Assembly: GCA_022701365.1 (NCBI GenBank)
Contig: JAKUHH010000146.1
Coordinates: 191,677 to 255,676 of the forward strand
Length of the DNA: 64,000 nucleotides
Direction of reading: 5' to 3'
From: Mycocentrospora acerina
Taxonomy: Eukaryota; Ascomycota; Dothideomycetes; Pleosporales
Shown here piece after piece: positions 1 through 12,047 of the stretch. The translations under genes were made by a program, and so were the position numbers. The notes under the pieces were generated by a model. That model did not search any database and was not told the origin of the DNA. It saw nothing but the letters and a program-made list of their open reading frames with translations. Within the stretch, counting starts at the first letter, position 1, and each line of letters opens with the position of its first letter.

Positions 1-682
1 TCTTTAGTACTCAACGGCGCGATAGATGGCAAGTATTTGCCCACATCACATACAGAGCCCAAAGTCGTGTCGCGGTTGAGGCTTTGGGGGAGTCAAACAC
101 GTGGTGGCAGCAAAACACGAGCTGTGGCTTTGGGATAGTGGTCTCTTCAATAAGTTTGGACGCGCAAACATCATGCAAGGTACAGCCGTTGAAATCAGCA
201 GGTTGGAGGCTGTTGCCTGATACGAGCAGATGTCACAGTACTGGCCCAGTCAAAGACGACCGGGCTCGGCCGTAACTGGTATACCGGTCTTACGTGACTG
301 ACCGTGTCCCGTCTAGCGAGTTTGTCGTCTCTGCACTTCTCCCAATGCAAGGAAGAAAATTGTTGTCTGTTGGAAAGTAACCACGTTCATAATGCTAAAT
401 GCGACTCATCGCACGTCCAGGTGCAGCAACGAAACCCAATTCTGCCTGACACGTCCAGTCGACGACATCACGGATGATGAACAGCCCGAGGTGCTGATTC
501 GTAGCTTGTGGATTCATTCGTAACCCTACTCAGCTACTGTCCCGGTGGACATCGGACAGTGACGTAGAAATCGCCTTGATATCGTAAAAGCCGACCGAAC
601 CAGGAGACTGCCCGTAATGCACATGAACACCGATAGCCCCAGTTTTGACATGCTAAACCCCGTACCCTTCAATCGCCACCAT
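1..682. other. intergenic, 3' flank of RPL34
   Basis: No gene is supported here. Short open frames on both strands lack any recognisable protein character. The stretch includes the 3' untranslated region and terminator of the RPL34 gene that ends at 683. Confidence 0.5.
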
Positions 683-1211
683 TTAACGCTTCTTCTGCTG
701 GGACTCCTTGAGCACCTTCTTGACGACCTTCTGCTCCTCGATCAGGAAAGCACGGACAATGCGGTCCTGGACGCAGTTGGCGCATCGCGATCCGCCGTAC
801 GCACGCTGGACGGTCTTCTTGGGGCGGGAGATGTTGGCGTATTCGCGGGGGCGGAGGGCAGGGATACCGGCGAGCTTGGTACCGCAGTCCTAGCAATCGT
901 CAACAGCCGACCCGGGAGGATCATCAGGCCAAACTTACACCGCACTTGGGAGCAGTGCCCTTCTTCTTGATGTGCAAGTAGCGGAGCTCGCCACCGGGAG
1001 TCTGTCCACGTCTTAGCTTGGCGGACGCCCATCGCGGCGTGTGAAGAAACTAACCTTGATCACGCGGACCTTCTGGCTCTTGGTGTTGTATGGCGCACGA
1101 CGCCTCTGCCCATTGTCAGCCCGAGTCCTCTGCCGTTCCCAATTCCCCTGGTGCGACGTGGAGTTTGCGGGTTTCGGTGCGACGTACGTAGGTGAGTCTG
1201 GTGGACGGCAT
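683..1211 (-). CDS. RPL34: 60S ribosomal protein L34 (eL34), four exons
   Basis: Structural protein of the large cytosolic ribosomal subunit. Exons on the minus strand are 1211-1188, 1105-1055, 1001-939 and 889-683; introns are 82, 53 and 49 nt with GT-AG ends (donors GTACGT, GTTAGT, GTAAGT). The joined product is 114 residues, against about 117 for the family. It begins MPSTRLTYRRRAPYNT and continues through the conserved TPGGELRYLHIKKKGTAPKC block, then CGxC-type cysteines (KCGDCG, and RCANC near residue 89) that form the zinc ribbon of eL34, and ends with a basic tail. The first exon codes only eight residues, so this gene is easily missed; no single open frame shows it. The start was chosen because it gives the family's RxTYRRR amino terminus directly across the first splice. 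Divergent from PRP8, with a 1.66 kb shared upstream region. Very confident in identity. Confidence 0.93.
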
Positions 1212-2868
1212 TTTGATGATTATCCCGGGGATTCAGTGGGTGGTTGTCTGTGGCACTTTGTGAGCGATGTTCGAGGCGTGGGTCGATTGTGCGCGTGCGC
1301 GTCGGAGAGCGTACCTAAGTCTGCAGAGCGTTAGTGACACAGGCTGGGGATTTTGGCAGCAGGACGGCAAGGCACACGTACCACTGGGAGCTGCGGGTTA
1401 GTTGTCGTCGCGGTGGCTGCAAGTTTGGTGGGATTCAGAAATGTGCGATTCTAAGCGAGCGAAAGCTAGTCCCCTTTCCGTTTCCGGCTTGGCGCTGCAT
1501 GGAGACTGGGAACCACGACCATGACCGCAGGCCCAGCATGGTGATTTCAGTCAGAGCCACATGTGACGAATTGGGCTCTGCTCTGGAATTCGTCGTGTTG
1601 CAGTCTCTGGGATTTCTTGTCACGTGCAACGTTGGTTGGGGTTTGTTTGACACGACAAGTCACGTTGCTCTGTCGAGTGCAGTCTTTTGCGGCGAGTGGG
1701 ATGAATTTATGTTAATCAACAACCGTCGAAGAGGAATACTTCTCAAATCATACACGCAATTAATTCTTATTCTAATCAATTACTGCGGCCAATGTATTGG
1801 AATTTCTCGGTTTCACTATTAGCACAATTTAATCTGATCCCGGATACTTGTTGTAGTTGATGCATAGATTAGTGAAGTTTTTTATTAACCACAATATTTT
1901 GTTATTCTCAAAATCTTACTGAAGCTAACAATACATGGACTTTTATAGTTTCCAACAAGCATACAGCTTGCTACAACTATGAACACACACTGTAGCTAAT
2001 ACATGGACTTTTCCAGTATTAATTAAACACACGACTGATTATAATTCTTAATACTTACTGCAGCAACACGTAGACTCAGACAGTTCTTACCACAACTTCA
2101 TTGAAGAGACGTCTTCAGCCGTCACATGCACTCGAGAATTGGCGACAGAGACGCAAGAAACGCATGCTTCTCAACGAAAACAGCGACAACACAAGAACCC
2201 AACATGAGCATTAGAGCGGCAAAAACAAAGCGGCTCTCACGACACCCGCACTGCCCACCAAACAACCACATCACGGTAGCAGGGTCCAGAACTCTAGCTG
2301 GCACGAACTGCACCTCATGTGACAAAAGTGGGAACACGGTCAAACGCCGCGACTGCAGTCTGTGCAATGCAGAGCTAGGTGTTGCGCCAAGGCGGATGGA
2401 CTAACCCAAGTCACGTGCCAAGAGTCTCGAGCGCAGAAAGAAAGAGGATCATGGAAAGTTGAGCTGCGACGCCACAAGGACATCCGTCTCCATCACAAAT
2501 CGCAACCACGCGTCGAGCGCTGCCATCCGCTCGTCGCGCGTCTCGAGTCCCGTCTTTCCAGATTCGACAATAGCTGTCTTGTAATACACGTGCGGACGCG
2601 ACATTCCTTCTTCACGCGCGGCGCTCCGTCGTCCGCAGAGCTTCAGGACTTCACTCCTAAGCTTGCACGCGACACGCTGCCTGTCTCTTTTTCCTCACAA
2701 GGTTAGTGGATTCCTTCTCATGGCAGTGGCCTGTCTTGGGCTTGAAGCTCCCTGCCGCCCCTTTTGGAGCGCTTCGTAGTTTCCTGTTCCTTTCGATGGT
2801 TCTCTTCAGTAGCGCGAGAGCTCAATTTGCTGACTAGAGACAGCCCACGCTTTGAGAAGAGCAGCACA
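1212..2868. promoter_or_regulatory. divergent RPL34-PRP8 upstream region
   Basis: No coding gene is seen; the open frames at 1334-1822 and 2362-2706 have no family character. The region holds three palindromic CACGTG E-box cores (1621-1626, 2412-2417, 2587-2592), the type of site bound by bHLH factors such as Cbf1 or Pho4 in ascomycetes. A markedly AT-rich patch lies at about 1690-2090. It contains a 15-bp direct repeat (AATACATGGACTTTT at 1930-1944 and 1998-2012). A role for either in expression of the two flanking genes is inference. Confidence 0.45.
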
Positions 2869-5800
2869 ATGGCATTCCCACCTCCCCCACCGCCGCCACC
2901 ACCCCCAGGCCCTCCAGGCTCCGGTTATGGACTACCGCCACCGCCTCCCCCTCCTGGACCGCCAGGCGCGCCTGGCACTGTAGGCCCCCCCGGCATGCGA
3001 CCGCCCATCGACCCCCAGATTGCAAAGTTTGCTCAGAAGAAGAAGGACTGGTTGCGTCAACAGCGCCAGCGATTCGGCGAGAAGCGCAAGGCTGGTTTCG
3101 TGGAGACGCAGAAGGCTGATTTGCCGCCGGAGCATCTGCGCAAAGTTTTCAGGGATATTGGCGATGTGTCACAGAAGAAGTTCACAAGCGACAAGCGAAG
3201 CTACCTGGGAGCATTGAAGTTCATGCCTCACGCAGTTTTGAAGCTTTTGGAAAACATGCCCATGCCCTGGGAGAGCAGACGCGACGTCAAGGTCCTTTAC
3301 CACACCAATGGATGTCTTACCTTGGTCAATGAGGTTCCACGGGTAATCGAGCCAGTGTTTCACGCGCAATGGGCGGCAATGTGGTTGGCTATGCGGAAGG
3401 AGAAGAGTGATCGCCGGCACTTCAAGCGAATGCGTTTCCCCCCATTCGATGACGAGGAGCCGCCACTATCGTACTCTGAGAATATCGAAGATGTTGAGCC
3501 TTTGGAGCCAATCCAACTGGAGCTTGACGAGGACGAAGACGGTCCCGTTGTCGAGTGGTTTTACGAACATCGACCGCTCCTCGACACCCCACACATCAAT
3601 GGACCAAGCTACGAAACGTGGAATCTTGACCTTCCACAGATGGCGACTTTGTACCGTTTGAGCCGACAGCTTCTTAGCGACATTGTCGATAAGAACTACT
3701 TCCACATGTTTGAGATGAACAGCTTCTTGACAGCAAAGGCACTCAACGTGGCAATCCCTGGAGGACCTCGTTTCGAACCGCTCTACAAGGACATCGACCC
3801 GAACGACGAGGACTTTGGCGAGTTCAATGCAATCGACCGCATCATTTTCCGTGCTCCAATCCGGACAGAGTACCGTGTTTCATACCCGTTCCTTTACAAC
3901 TCACTCCCACGTAGTGTGAAGCTGGCGTGGTATTCTCACCCACAGGTTGTTTATGTTCGTGCGGAAGACCCTAGTCTCCCTGCATTCTACTTCGATCCCA
4001 TCATCAACCCAATCTCGTCTCGCGCAGTCGCCCCAAAGAACATCTCAGTTAGTCACGAGGATATGGTCTTTGGCCAGGGCAGCGACGAGGACGATGAAGA
4101 CGACTTCCAATTGCCAGATGAGATTGAGCCGTTCATGGCCGACGAGGACATCTCCACACCTGAGACCTCCTCAGCTATCGCTCTTTGGTGGGCACCTCAT
4201 CCGTTTGACAAGCGATCAGGTCGGATGGTGAGGGCACAAGACGTTCCTCTCGTGAAGCAGTGGTACCTCGAGCACGTACCTGCCGGTCAGCCGGTCAAGG
4301 TCCGGGTCTCTTACCAGAAGCTGCTCAAGACGTTTGTCTTGAACGAGCTTCATAAGAAGAAACCACAGGCACAGAACAAGCAGAATCTGATGCGGACACT
4401 GAAGGGGACGAAGTTCTTCCAGCAGACCAAGATCGACTGGGTCGAGGCAGGTCTGCAGGTGTGCAGGCAAGGCTACAACATGCTGAACCTTCTCATTCAC
4501 CGAAAGAATTTGACGTATCTACATCTTGATTACAACTTCAACTTGAAGCCCGTCAAGACACTCACAACCAAGGAGCGAAAGAAGTCTCGATTCGGAAACG
4601 CTTTCCATTTGATGCGAGAGATTCTACGCTTGACGAAGCTCATCGTTGATGCGCAAGTCCAATACCGGTTGGGCAACATCGATGCCTTCCAGCTCGCTGA
4701 TGGTATCCTGTACGCCTTCAACCACGTTGGTCAACTGACTGGTATGTACCGATACAAGTACAAGCTGATGCACCAGATCCGTTCATGCAAGGATCTCAAG
4801 CATCTCATCTACTATCGATTCAACTCCGGCCCTGTCGGTAAGGGTCCTGGCTGCGGTTTCTGGGCCCCTGCGTGGCGTGTCTGGTTGTTCTTCATGCGCG
4901 GTATCATTCCATTGCTGGAGCGTTGGCTCGGTAACCTGCTTTCTCGCCAGTTTGAAGGTCGTCACAGCAAGGGCGTCGCGAAGACGGTGACAAAGCAGCG
5001 TGTTGAATCGCACTTTGACTTGGAACTTCGCGCTGCCGTCATGAGCGATCTCATGGATATGATGCCCGAGGGAATCAAGCAGAACAAGGTCAACACAGTC
5101 TTGCAACATCTGTCCGAGGCTTGGCGATGCTGGAAGAGTAACATTCCTTGGAAGGTGCCAGGATTGCCTGCCCCTATTGAGAACATCATTCTGCGATACG
5201 TCAAGAGCAAGGCAGATTGGTGGATCTCTGTTGCTCATTACAACCGTGAGCGTATTCGACGAGGTGCTACTGTGGACAAGACTGTTGCCAAGAAGAATCT
5301 TGGACGTCTGACCCGTCTGTGGCTGAAGGCTGAGCAAGAGCGTCAACACAACTACATGAAGGATGGTCCATACGTTTCTTCGGAAGAAGCTGTTGCCATT
5401 TACACAACAATGGTTCACTGGCTAGAAGCGAGGAAGTTCCAACCTATTCCCTTCCCCAGTGTTTCATACAAGCATGACACCAAGATTCTCATTCTTGCTC
5501 TTGAACGCTTGAGAGAGGCATACTCGGTCAAGGGACGACTCAACCAAAGCCAACGTGAGGAGCTCGCTCTCATTGAACAGGCCTACGACTCTCCGGGAAC
5601 GACTCTTGCCCGAATTAAGCGCTTCTTGCTCACACAGCGTGCTTTCAAAGAAGTAGGTATCGACATGAATGACAATTACAGCAACATCAATCCAGTTTAC
5701 GATATTGAGCCGATGGAGAAGATCACAGATGCATACCTTGACCAGTACCTATGGTACCAGGCCGATCAGCGGCACTTGTTCCCAGCTTGGATCAAGCCTT

Positions 5801-7569
5801 CTGACTCTGAAGTCCCCCCTCTTCTTACATACAAGTGGGCACAGGGTATCAACAACCTTGACAAAGTCTGGGAGCACCAAGACGGCGAGTGCAATGTCAT
5901 GATTGAGACACAATTGTCAAAGGTCTATGAGAAGATTGATCTGACAATGCTCAACCGTTTGCTTCGACTCATCATGGACCACAATCTGGCAGACTACATC
6001 ACTGCCAAGAACAACGTACAGCTCAACTACAAGGATATGAATCACGTCAACGCGTATGGTATGATTCGTGGACTGCAGTTCTCTGGATTTGTTTTCCAGT
6101 TCTACGGACTTGTTCTCGACATTCTCCTGCTAGGTCTGCAGCGAGCAAACGAGATCGCTGGTACTCCCGAGAGCCCCAACGATTTCCTGCAATTCAAAGA
6201 CAAGGAGGCTGAGGTCCGCCATCCTATCCGACTATACACGAGGTACATTGACCGCATCTGGGTTTTCTTCAGGTTCACTGCTGAAGAGTCGCGGGATCTG
6301 ATCCAACGATTCTTGACAGAGAATCCTGATCCAAACTTTGAAAACGTTATCGGGTACAAGAACAAAAAGTGCTGGCCTCGTGATTCGAGAATGCGACTGA
6401 TGCGTCACGACGTCAACCTCGGCCGTGCCGTCTTCTGGGACCTGAAGAATCGCTTGCCACGTTCGGTCACTACAATCGAATGGGATGACACCTTCGCCAG
6501 CGTCTACAGTCGAGACAATCCCAACTTGCTCTTCTCCATGTCTGGATTCGAGGTTCGCATCTTGCCCAAGATTCGCAACCTGACTGGTGAATTCCCAGTC
6601 AAGGACAGTGTTTGGTCTCTTATCGACAACTCCACAAAAGAGCGCACGGCAGATGCTTTCCTGCAGGTGACTGAAGAGGACATTCAGAAGTTCAACAATC
6701 GCATCAGACAGATTTTGATGTCCTCTGGATCAACCACCTTCACAAAGATTGCCAACAAGTGGAACACCACTCTGATTGCGCTGTTCACCTACTACCGTGA
6801 GGCTGCAGTATCGACAGTCAACCTGCTTGATACTATTGTCAAGTGTGAGACAAAGATTCAGACGCGTGTAAAGATCGGACTGAACTCGAAGATGCCTTCT
6901 CGTTTCCCTCCTGCAGTGTTCTACACTCCCAAGGAACTTGGTGGATTGGGTATGATCTCTGGATCCCACATTCTCATCCCGACTAGCGATAAGCGCTGGT
7001 CGAAGCAGACTGACACTGGAGTTACTCACTACCGTGCTGGTATGTCTCATGACGAGGAGACACTCATTCCCAACATCTTCCGATACATTATCCCATGGGA
7101 GTCTGAGTTCACTGACTCTCAGCGTGTATGGATGGAGTACTCACAGAAACGTCAAGAGGCACAGCAGCAAAACCGACGATTGACGCTCGAGGATTTGGAA
7201 GACAGCTGGGACCGTGGTCTACCTCGTATCAACACACTTTTCCAGAAGGACCGAAGCACGCTCAGCTTCGACAAGGGTTTCCGAGCCAGGACTGAGTTCA
7301 AGATCTATCAGCACATGAAGAGCAATCCATTCTGGTGGACCAGCCAGCGCCACGATGGTAAATTGTGGAACTTGAACGCCTACCGAACGGACGTCATTCA
7401 AGCGCTTGGTGGTGTTGAGACCATTCTTGAGCACACATTGTTCAAGGCAACCGCATTCCCCTCGTGGGAGGGTCTCTTCTGGGAGAAGGCTTCAGGTATG
7501 TGTATTCTGCAGCTCATATTGTAACAGCAAACGCTAACTTCAACCAGGTTTCGAAGAATCGATGAAGTT

Positions 7570-7600
<31 letters not shown>

Positions 7601-7720
7601 CTTAACCAGATTCCTAACCGTCGCTTTACACTGTGGTGGTCTCCAACAATCAACCGAGCCAACGTTTACGTTGGTTTCCAGGTCCAACTTGATCTTACAG
7701 GTATCTTCTTGCACGGCAAG

Positions 7721-7761
<41 letters not shown>

Positions 7762-10036
7762 CCATTTGTGGCAGAAGATTCACGAGTCTGTCGTGATGGA
7801 TTTGTGTCAAGTCTTTGATCAGGAACTTGAGGCTCTTGGCATTGAGACTGTGCAAAAGGAGACGATTCATCCCCGAAAGTCGTACAAGATGAACAGTTCT
7901 TGCGCTGATATTCTGCTTTTCGCCAGCCACAAGTGGAGTGTCTCGCCACCATCGATGCTGTACGACACCAAGGACACAATGAGCGCCACAACGACAAACA
8001 AGTTCTGGGTCGATGTTCAACTGCGTTATGGTGATTACGATTCTCACGATATTGAGCGTTACGTGCGTGCCAAGTACCTTGACTACACTCAAGACAGCAT
8101 GAGTATCTACCCTTCGGCTACTGGTCTGATGATCGGTATTGATTTGGCTTACAACCTGTACTCGGCTTATGGACAGTACTTCCCTGGTCTGAAGCAACTC
8201 ATCCAGCAGGCCATGGCAAAGGTCATGAAGGCTAACCCGGCTCTCTACGTCCTACGTGAGCGTATCCGCAAGGGTCTTCAGCTGTACGCTTCGGAGAGTT
8301 CTCAGGAGTTCCTCAACTCGCAGAACTACTCTGAGCTGTTCAGCAACCAAATCCAGCTGTTTATTGACGACACCAACGTATACCGTGTGACAATCCACAA
8401 GACCTTTGAGGGTAACTTGACGACAAAGCCTATCAACGGTGCCATTTTCATTTTCAACCCCCGAACAGGACAATTGTTCTTGAAGATTATTCACACGAGT
8501 GTCTGGGCAGGACAGAAGCGTCTTGGTCAATTAGCCAAGTGGAAGACTGCTGAAGAAGTGGCTGCTCTGATTCGATCTCTTCCTGTGGAAGAACAACCTA
8601 AACAGCTTATTGTCACGCGCAAGGGTTTGTTAGATCCTCTCGAGGTTCATTTGCTTGACTTCCCCAACATCTCGATCCGTGCGTCTGAGCTTCAACTTCC
8701 GTTCCAGGCAGCCATGAAGGTTGAGAAACTTGGAGACATGATTCTCCGAGCTACTGGACCTCAGATGGTGCTATTCAACCTGTACGACGAGTGGCTGAAG
8801 ACGATCTCATCGTACACTGCCTTCTCACGATTGATTTTGATCTTGCGTGCACTTCATGTCAACCAGGATAAGACGAAGCTGCTCCTACGACCCGACAAGA
8901 CTGTCATTACACAGGAACATCATATCTGGCCGTCGCTAGCGGATGAGGATTGGATCAAGGTCGAAGTGCAGCTTCGTGATCTGATCTTGAACGATTACGG
9001 CAAGAAGAACAACGTCAACACGTCTTCGCTCACGAGCAGTGAAGTGCGTGACATCATCTTGGGTATGGAAATTTCAGCACCCTCGATGCAACGTCAACAG
9101 GCTGCCGAGATCGACAAGCAACAAGAAGAGCAGCAACAGTTGACAGCCGTAACCACCAAGACCCAGAACGTGCACGGTGAAGAGATGGTTGTCACGACTA
9201 CCTCCCAATACGAGCAAGCCTCGTTCGCGTCAAAGACCGAATGGCGGACACGGGCAGTGGCCACATCGAATTTGCGGACTCGTGCCAACAACATCTACAT
9301 CAACTCTGAAGATGTCAAGGAGGAAGGCCACTTCACTTACGTGATGCCGAAGAACGTTCTCAAGCGCTTCATTACGATTGCAGATCTTCGCGTACAGGTC
9401 GCTGGTTACCTGTACGGTAAGTCGCCGCCTGACAACGACCAGGTCAAGGAAATTAGCACCATTGTCATGATCCCTCAAGTTGGCAACACTCGCGATGTTC
9501 AGCTCCCCAAGCAGCTTCCTCAGCACGAGTATCTCGACAATCTCGAGCCGCTTGGCATCATTCACACAGTCAGTGGCAACGAGCCCCCATACATGCAAGC
9601 TAGCGATGTTACCCAACACGCTCGTCTCATGAATGCGCACGCAAGCTGGGACAAGAAGACTGTCAGCATGACTGTTTCCTTCACTCCAGGCTCCGTGTCC
9701 CTCGCTGCCTGGGCCCTTACACCCAACGGCTACAAGTGGGGCGCCGACAACAAGGACACCATGTCTGACAATCCGGCGGGCTTCAGCACCGCCTTTGGCG
9801 AGAAGTGCCAGCTTCTTCTTTCAGACAAGATTCGCGGATACTTTTTGGTACCTGACAACGGTCTTTGGAACTACAGCTTCATGGGTAGCGCATTTGGCAA
9901 TGTGGAGAAGAAGCCAGTGCATGTCAGACTCGACACACCAGTTAGGTTTTACGACAGTGTGCATCGACCACTACATTTCCACAACTTTGCGGAGTTGGAG
10001 GATGTTTGGGTTGATCGTGAGAACCAGTTTGAATAG
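2869..10036 (+). CDS. PRP8: pre-mRNA-splicing factor 8 (U5 snRNP core)
   Basis: Central scaffold of the spliceosome; it cradles the U5/U6/U2 RNA active site in the nucleus. Two exons, 2869-7495 and 7548-10036, flank a 52-nt GT-AG intron (donor GTATGT). The product is 2371 residues, normal for Prp8. Order: a proline-rich amino terminus (residues 4-40), PRO8NT, the long central region with the RRM-like, U5 and U6 snRNA-binding parts, the RNase H-like domain from about residue 1800 (LFIDDTNVYRVTIHKTFEG), and a C-terminal MPN/JAB domain from about 2140 (IADLRVQVAGYLYGKS, LGIIHTVSGNEPPYM). The start at 2869 is preferred to in-frame upstream codons because it gives the MAFPPPP leader common in fungi. 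No intein interrupts the protein, although some fungal Prp8 proteins carry one. Long open frames on the opposite strand are shadows of its codon bias. Confidence 0.97.
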
Positions 10037-10397
10037 GTGATGATTGTTGGGGGTTGACGAGAAAGGAGATTTGGAAGATGTATAATGGCATGGCGTTTTG
10101 GTGGACTGGCGTTTTACGCGGGAGACTGCATGCATGGTCAGGGGAGAAATCGTAGTGAGATGAAAACGTGTATAGTGTATAGTATTTTTGCATTGAATGT
10201 ATTCTGGAACACATTTTTTTAATCCATGCTGTGACTTGAAGGGAAGGGATTAAAATGTCGCAACCAATGGGTGGTTTTAGTACATGGATGCAATCAATGT
10301 TTCGATGAAGTCTAGACATCAATTACGATATTGTATCACACCAAGAATAAACCAACCCATCTCAATTTATGTAACAACTCACAACCCCTACTCTACT
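10037..10397. other. PRP8 3' flank
   Basis: Probable PRP8 3' untranslated region and convergent spacer. It contains AT-rich stretches and no gene I can support. Confidence 0.4.
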
Positions 10398-10696
10398 CTA
10401 CCCCCCACGCTTCCGCTCCAAAACCCTCGGCTCCAAAAATGCCGACGGCGTAAGCAGAGGATTGAACGTCACGACTTTTTTTCCTTCCTACCAGGTTAGC
10501 CATAACATGACATGACATGACATCTACATCGCGCGCGGAATAATGCAGATTTCCATTCACCTTGTGTTTTCTTTTGTTGCTGCGTGCTGAACGCCATGTC
10601 GCCGCGGAGTGATGCCGGTTGCGAGGAGGAAGATGTTGTTAATGAGGAGGTGGGGGAGGGGTGTTTGAGGGGGCGTTTGGAGAGGGGGGAGGGCAT
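10398..10696 (-). CDS. candidate small two-exon protein, 73 residues, unknown
   Basis: Not a family I recognise. A minus-strand ATG at 10696 opens a 45-codon exon (10696-10561) rich in Ser, Pro and Lys. A GTGAAT donor follows, a CTAAC-type branch sequence lies at about 10494-10501, and an AG acceptor gives a second exon at 10483-10398. The splice preserves frame and reads QGKKVVTFNPLLTPSAFLEP before a basic end and TAG. The second-exon peptide looks protein-like, which is the main reason for proposing the gene. Base composition changes sharply at the proposed start. It is convergent with PRP8. An alternative acceptor six bases upstream would give a different frame. It could equally be a chance frame in the PRP8 downstream region; transcript data would decide. 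Confidence 0.35.
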
Positions 10697-11461
10697 TTTC
10701 GGTGGGGTAGGTTCGTGGGGATTAGATTGGATTAGATGAGTTATCGTGTTTCTTTATTTTTATTTTTGAGGTGGGAGTTTCTGTGGCGAATAGATTCGTG
10801 GATGGTCGGGGATGGAAATTGGTGACGGTGATGGTAGTGTTGACGTTGAGAGGGAGAGAGGAAAAGTCAAGTTTAATCGTGGGCGATGAATCGCGAAAAA
10901 TAAATTCCTGGAACACGGGATTGCTGGTTAATGGGATTATCACAGAGTGTAAATGTAGTTTGTGACTGGATGGTTCAAATACCAGTCTCGATCTCACGGC
11001 GATTCGTTGTTTTGAGCGAATAATTCAAGGTTTGATCTACCTGCCTGTCTGTCGTGAGAGGATAGCAAACGGGCAGATTGAACGGCTAAGCTATCATATC
11101 TTCCCACTTCATATCCCCACCGGTGAGAATTCAATTGCAATAAAAAGAAAAAGGCAAGCTCTACATATTCTGTAATCGTTGATGTTTATCCGATCAAATG
11201 ACGTTTCCAACTATTTTATTTCCATGTTCAATGTTCACATTCAATTTACAAAAATATGTAGAAGAGCGAGACATTACCAATCGCATGAGCCCCACTTCAG
11301 ACATTGAAAATTCTCCAAGCACATGTAAGAAATATCCCATACTCCAGATTGAGAAATTACATCACTTCCGTTTCCTCACACGCCTTGTCTATAAATTTTT
11401 GGTCAATACATCAACGTTTAACCTCTTCCAACTTCCATCAATCAGCTTATCAAGCTCTTAT
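10697..11461. other. intergenic
   Basis: AT-biased spacer with no supported gene between the small candidate gene and tRNA-Leu. A sequence near 10970 resembles a TpsiC arm but lacks the other tRNA arms. Confidence 0.4.
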
Positions 11462-11542
11462 GGTCAGATGGCCGAGTGGTTAAGGCGCTAGCTTCAGGTG
11501 CTAGTGGAGTCATCCTCGTGGGTTCGAGTCCCACTCTGATCA
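11462..11542 (+). tRNA. tRNA-Leu(CAG), intronless
   Basis: Complete cloverleaf. The acceptor stem GGTCAGA pairs with TCTGATC. The D arm is GCCGAGTGGTTAAGGC. The anticodon stem CTAGC/GCTAG encloses the loop TTCAGGT with anticodon CAG. A long class II variable arm follows, as expected for leucine, then the T arm GTGGG-TTCGAGT-CCCAC and discriminator A. The anticodon reads CUG codons. A run of six T at 11548-11553 just downstream is the expected RNA polymerase III terminator. No intron is present. Confidence 0.95.
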
Positions 11543-11547
11543 ACATC

Positions 11548-11553
11548 TTTTTT
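11548..11553 (+). terminator. Pol III terminator of tRNA-Leu
   Basis: Run of six T residues starting six bases after the tRNA discriminator base. Confidence 0.8.
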
Positions 11554-11954
11554 GCGCTTATCAACTACTATCCTGGTGGTTGTTGAGGTCGTTGCGTTGT
11601 GTTGCGGTAGATATTTTTGGTGTGGGGGAGCGCCCACGTGGTGGAGCATGGCACCGCACGTGCCACGCGAGACTGCCGACACGTGAAGCTGCCAGTCCTC
11701 TTTTTTTCCCTACGTCTCGCAGGATGAGTGGTTGGATTTCTGATTAGGTGATGTATGAATGGAATGTGTATGAATTCTTTTTTAAGGTTCTACCTCGCAT
11801 CCTTCACGATATGTACTTTTTCATATGCATACAGGATTCTTTTCCCTGGGGAGTAAACGCACATTTTGATTTATTGACACACCACGCAAATATCTCGTAG
11901 TTAGTGGTTATTTGAGTTAGGTAGATGGATACGCTGTCTTTCAACTCGGGTTTT

Positions 11955-12047
11955 CAGCAGCAGCAGCAGCAGAAGAAGAAGAAGAAGAAGAAGAAGAAGA
12001 AGAAGAAGAAGAAGAAGAAGAAGAAGAAGAAGAAGAAGAAGAAGAAG
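11955..12047. repeat. (CAG)6(AAG)25 microsatellite
   Basis: Six uninterrupted CAG units (11955-11972) run directly into 25 uninterrupted AAG units (11973-12047). The purine strand is the plus strand, a composition known to form triplex-type structures. It lies in noncoding DNA. Confidence 0.95.

Noticed and set aside
1334..1822. 162-codon plus-strand frame upstream of RPL34
   Set aside because: No ATG-supported protein character, and it overlaps the divergent promoter.
4783..5418. 211-codon open frame antisense to PRP8
   Set aside because: Lies wholly within a highly conserved PRP8 exon; explained by codon bias of the sense strand, and shows no family pattern.
7514..8197. 227-codon open frame antisense to the PRP8 second exon
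   Set aside because: Same shadow effect; its sequence is the mirror of a conserved coding region.
10971..11015. TpsiC-like GGTTCAAATACC
   Set aside because: No matching acceptor, D or anticodon arms can be folded around it.
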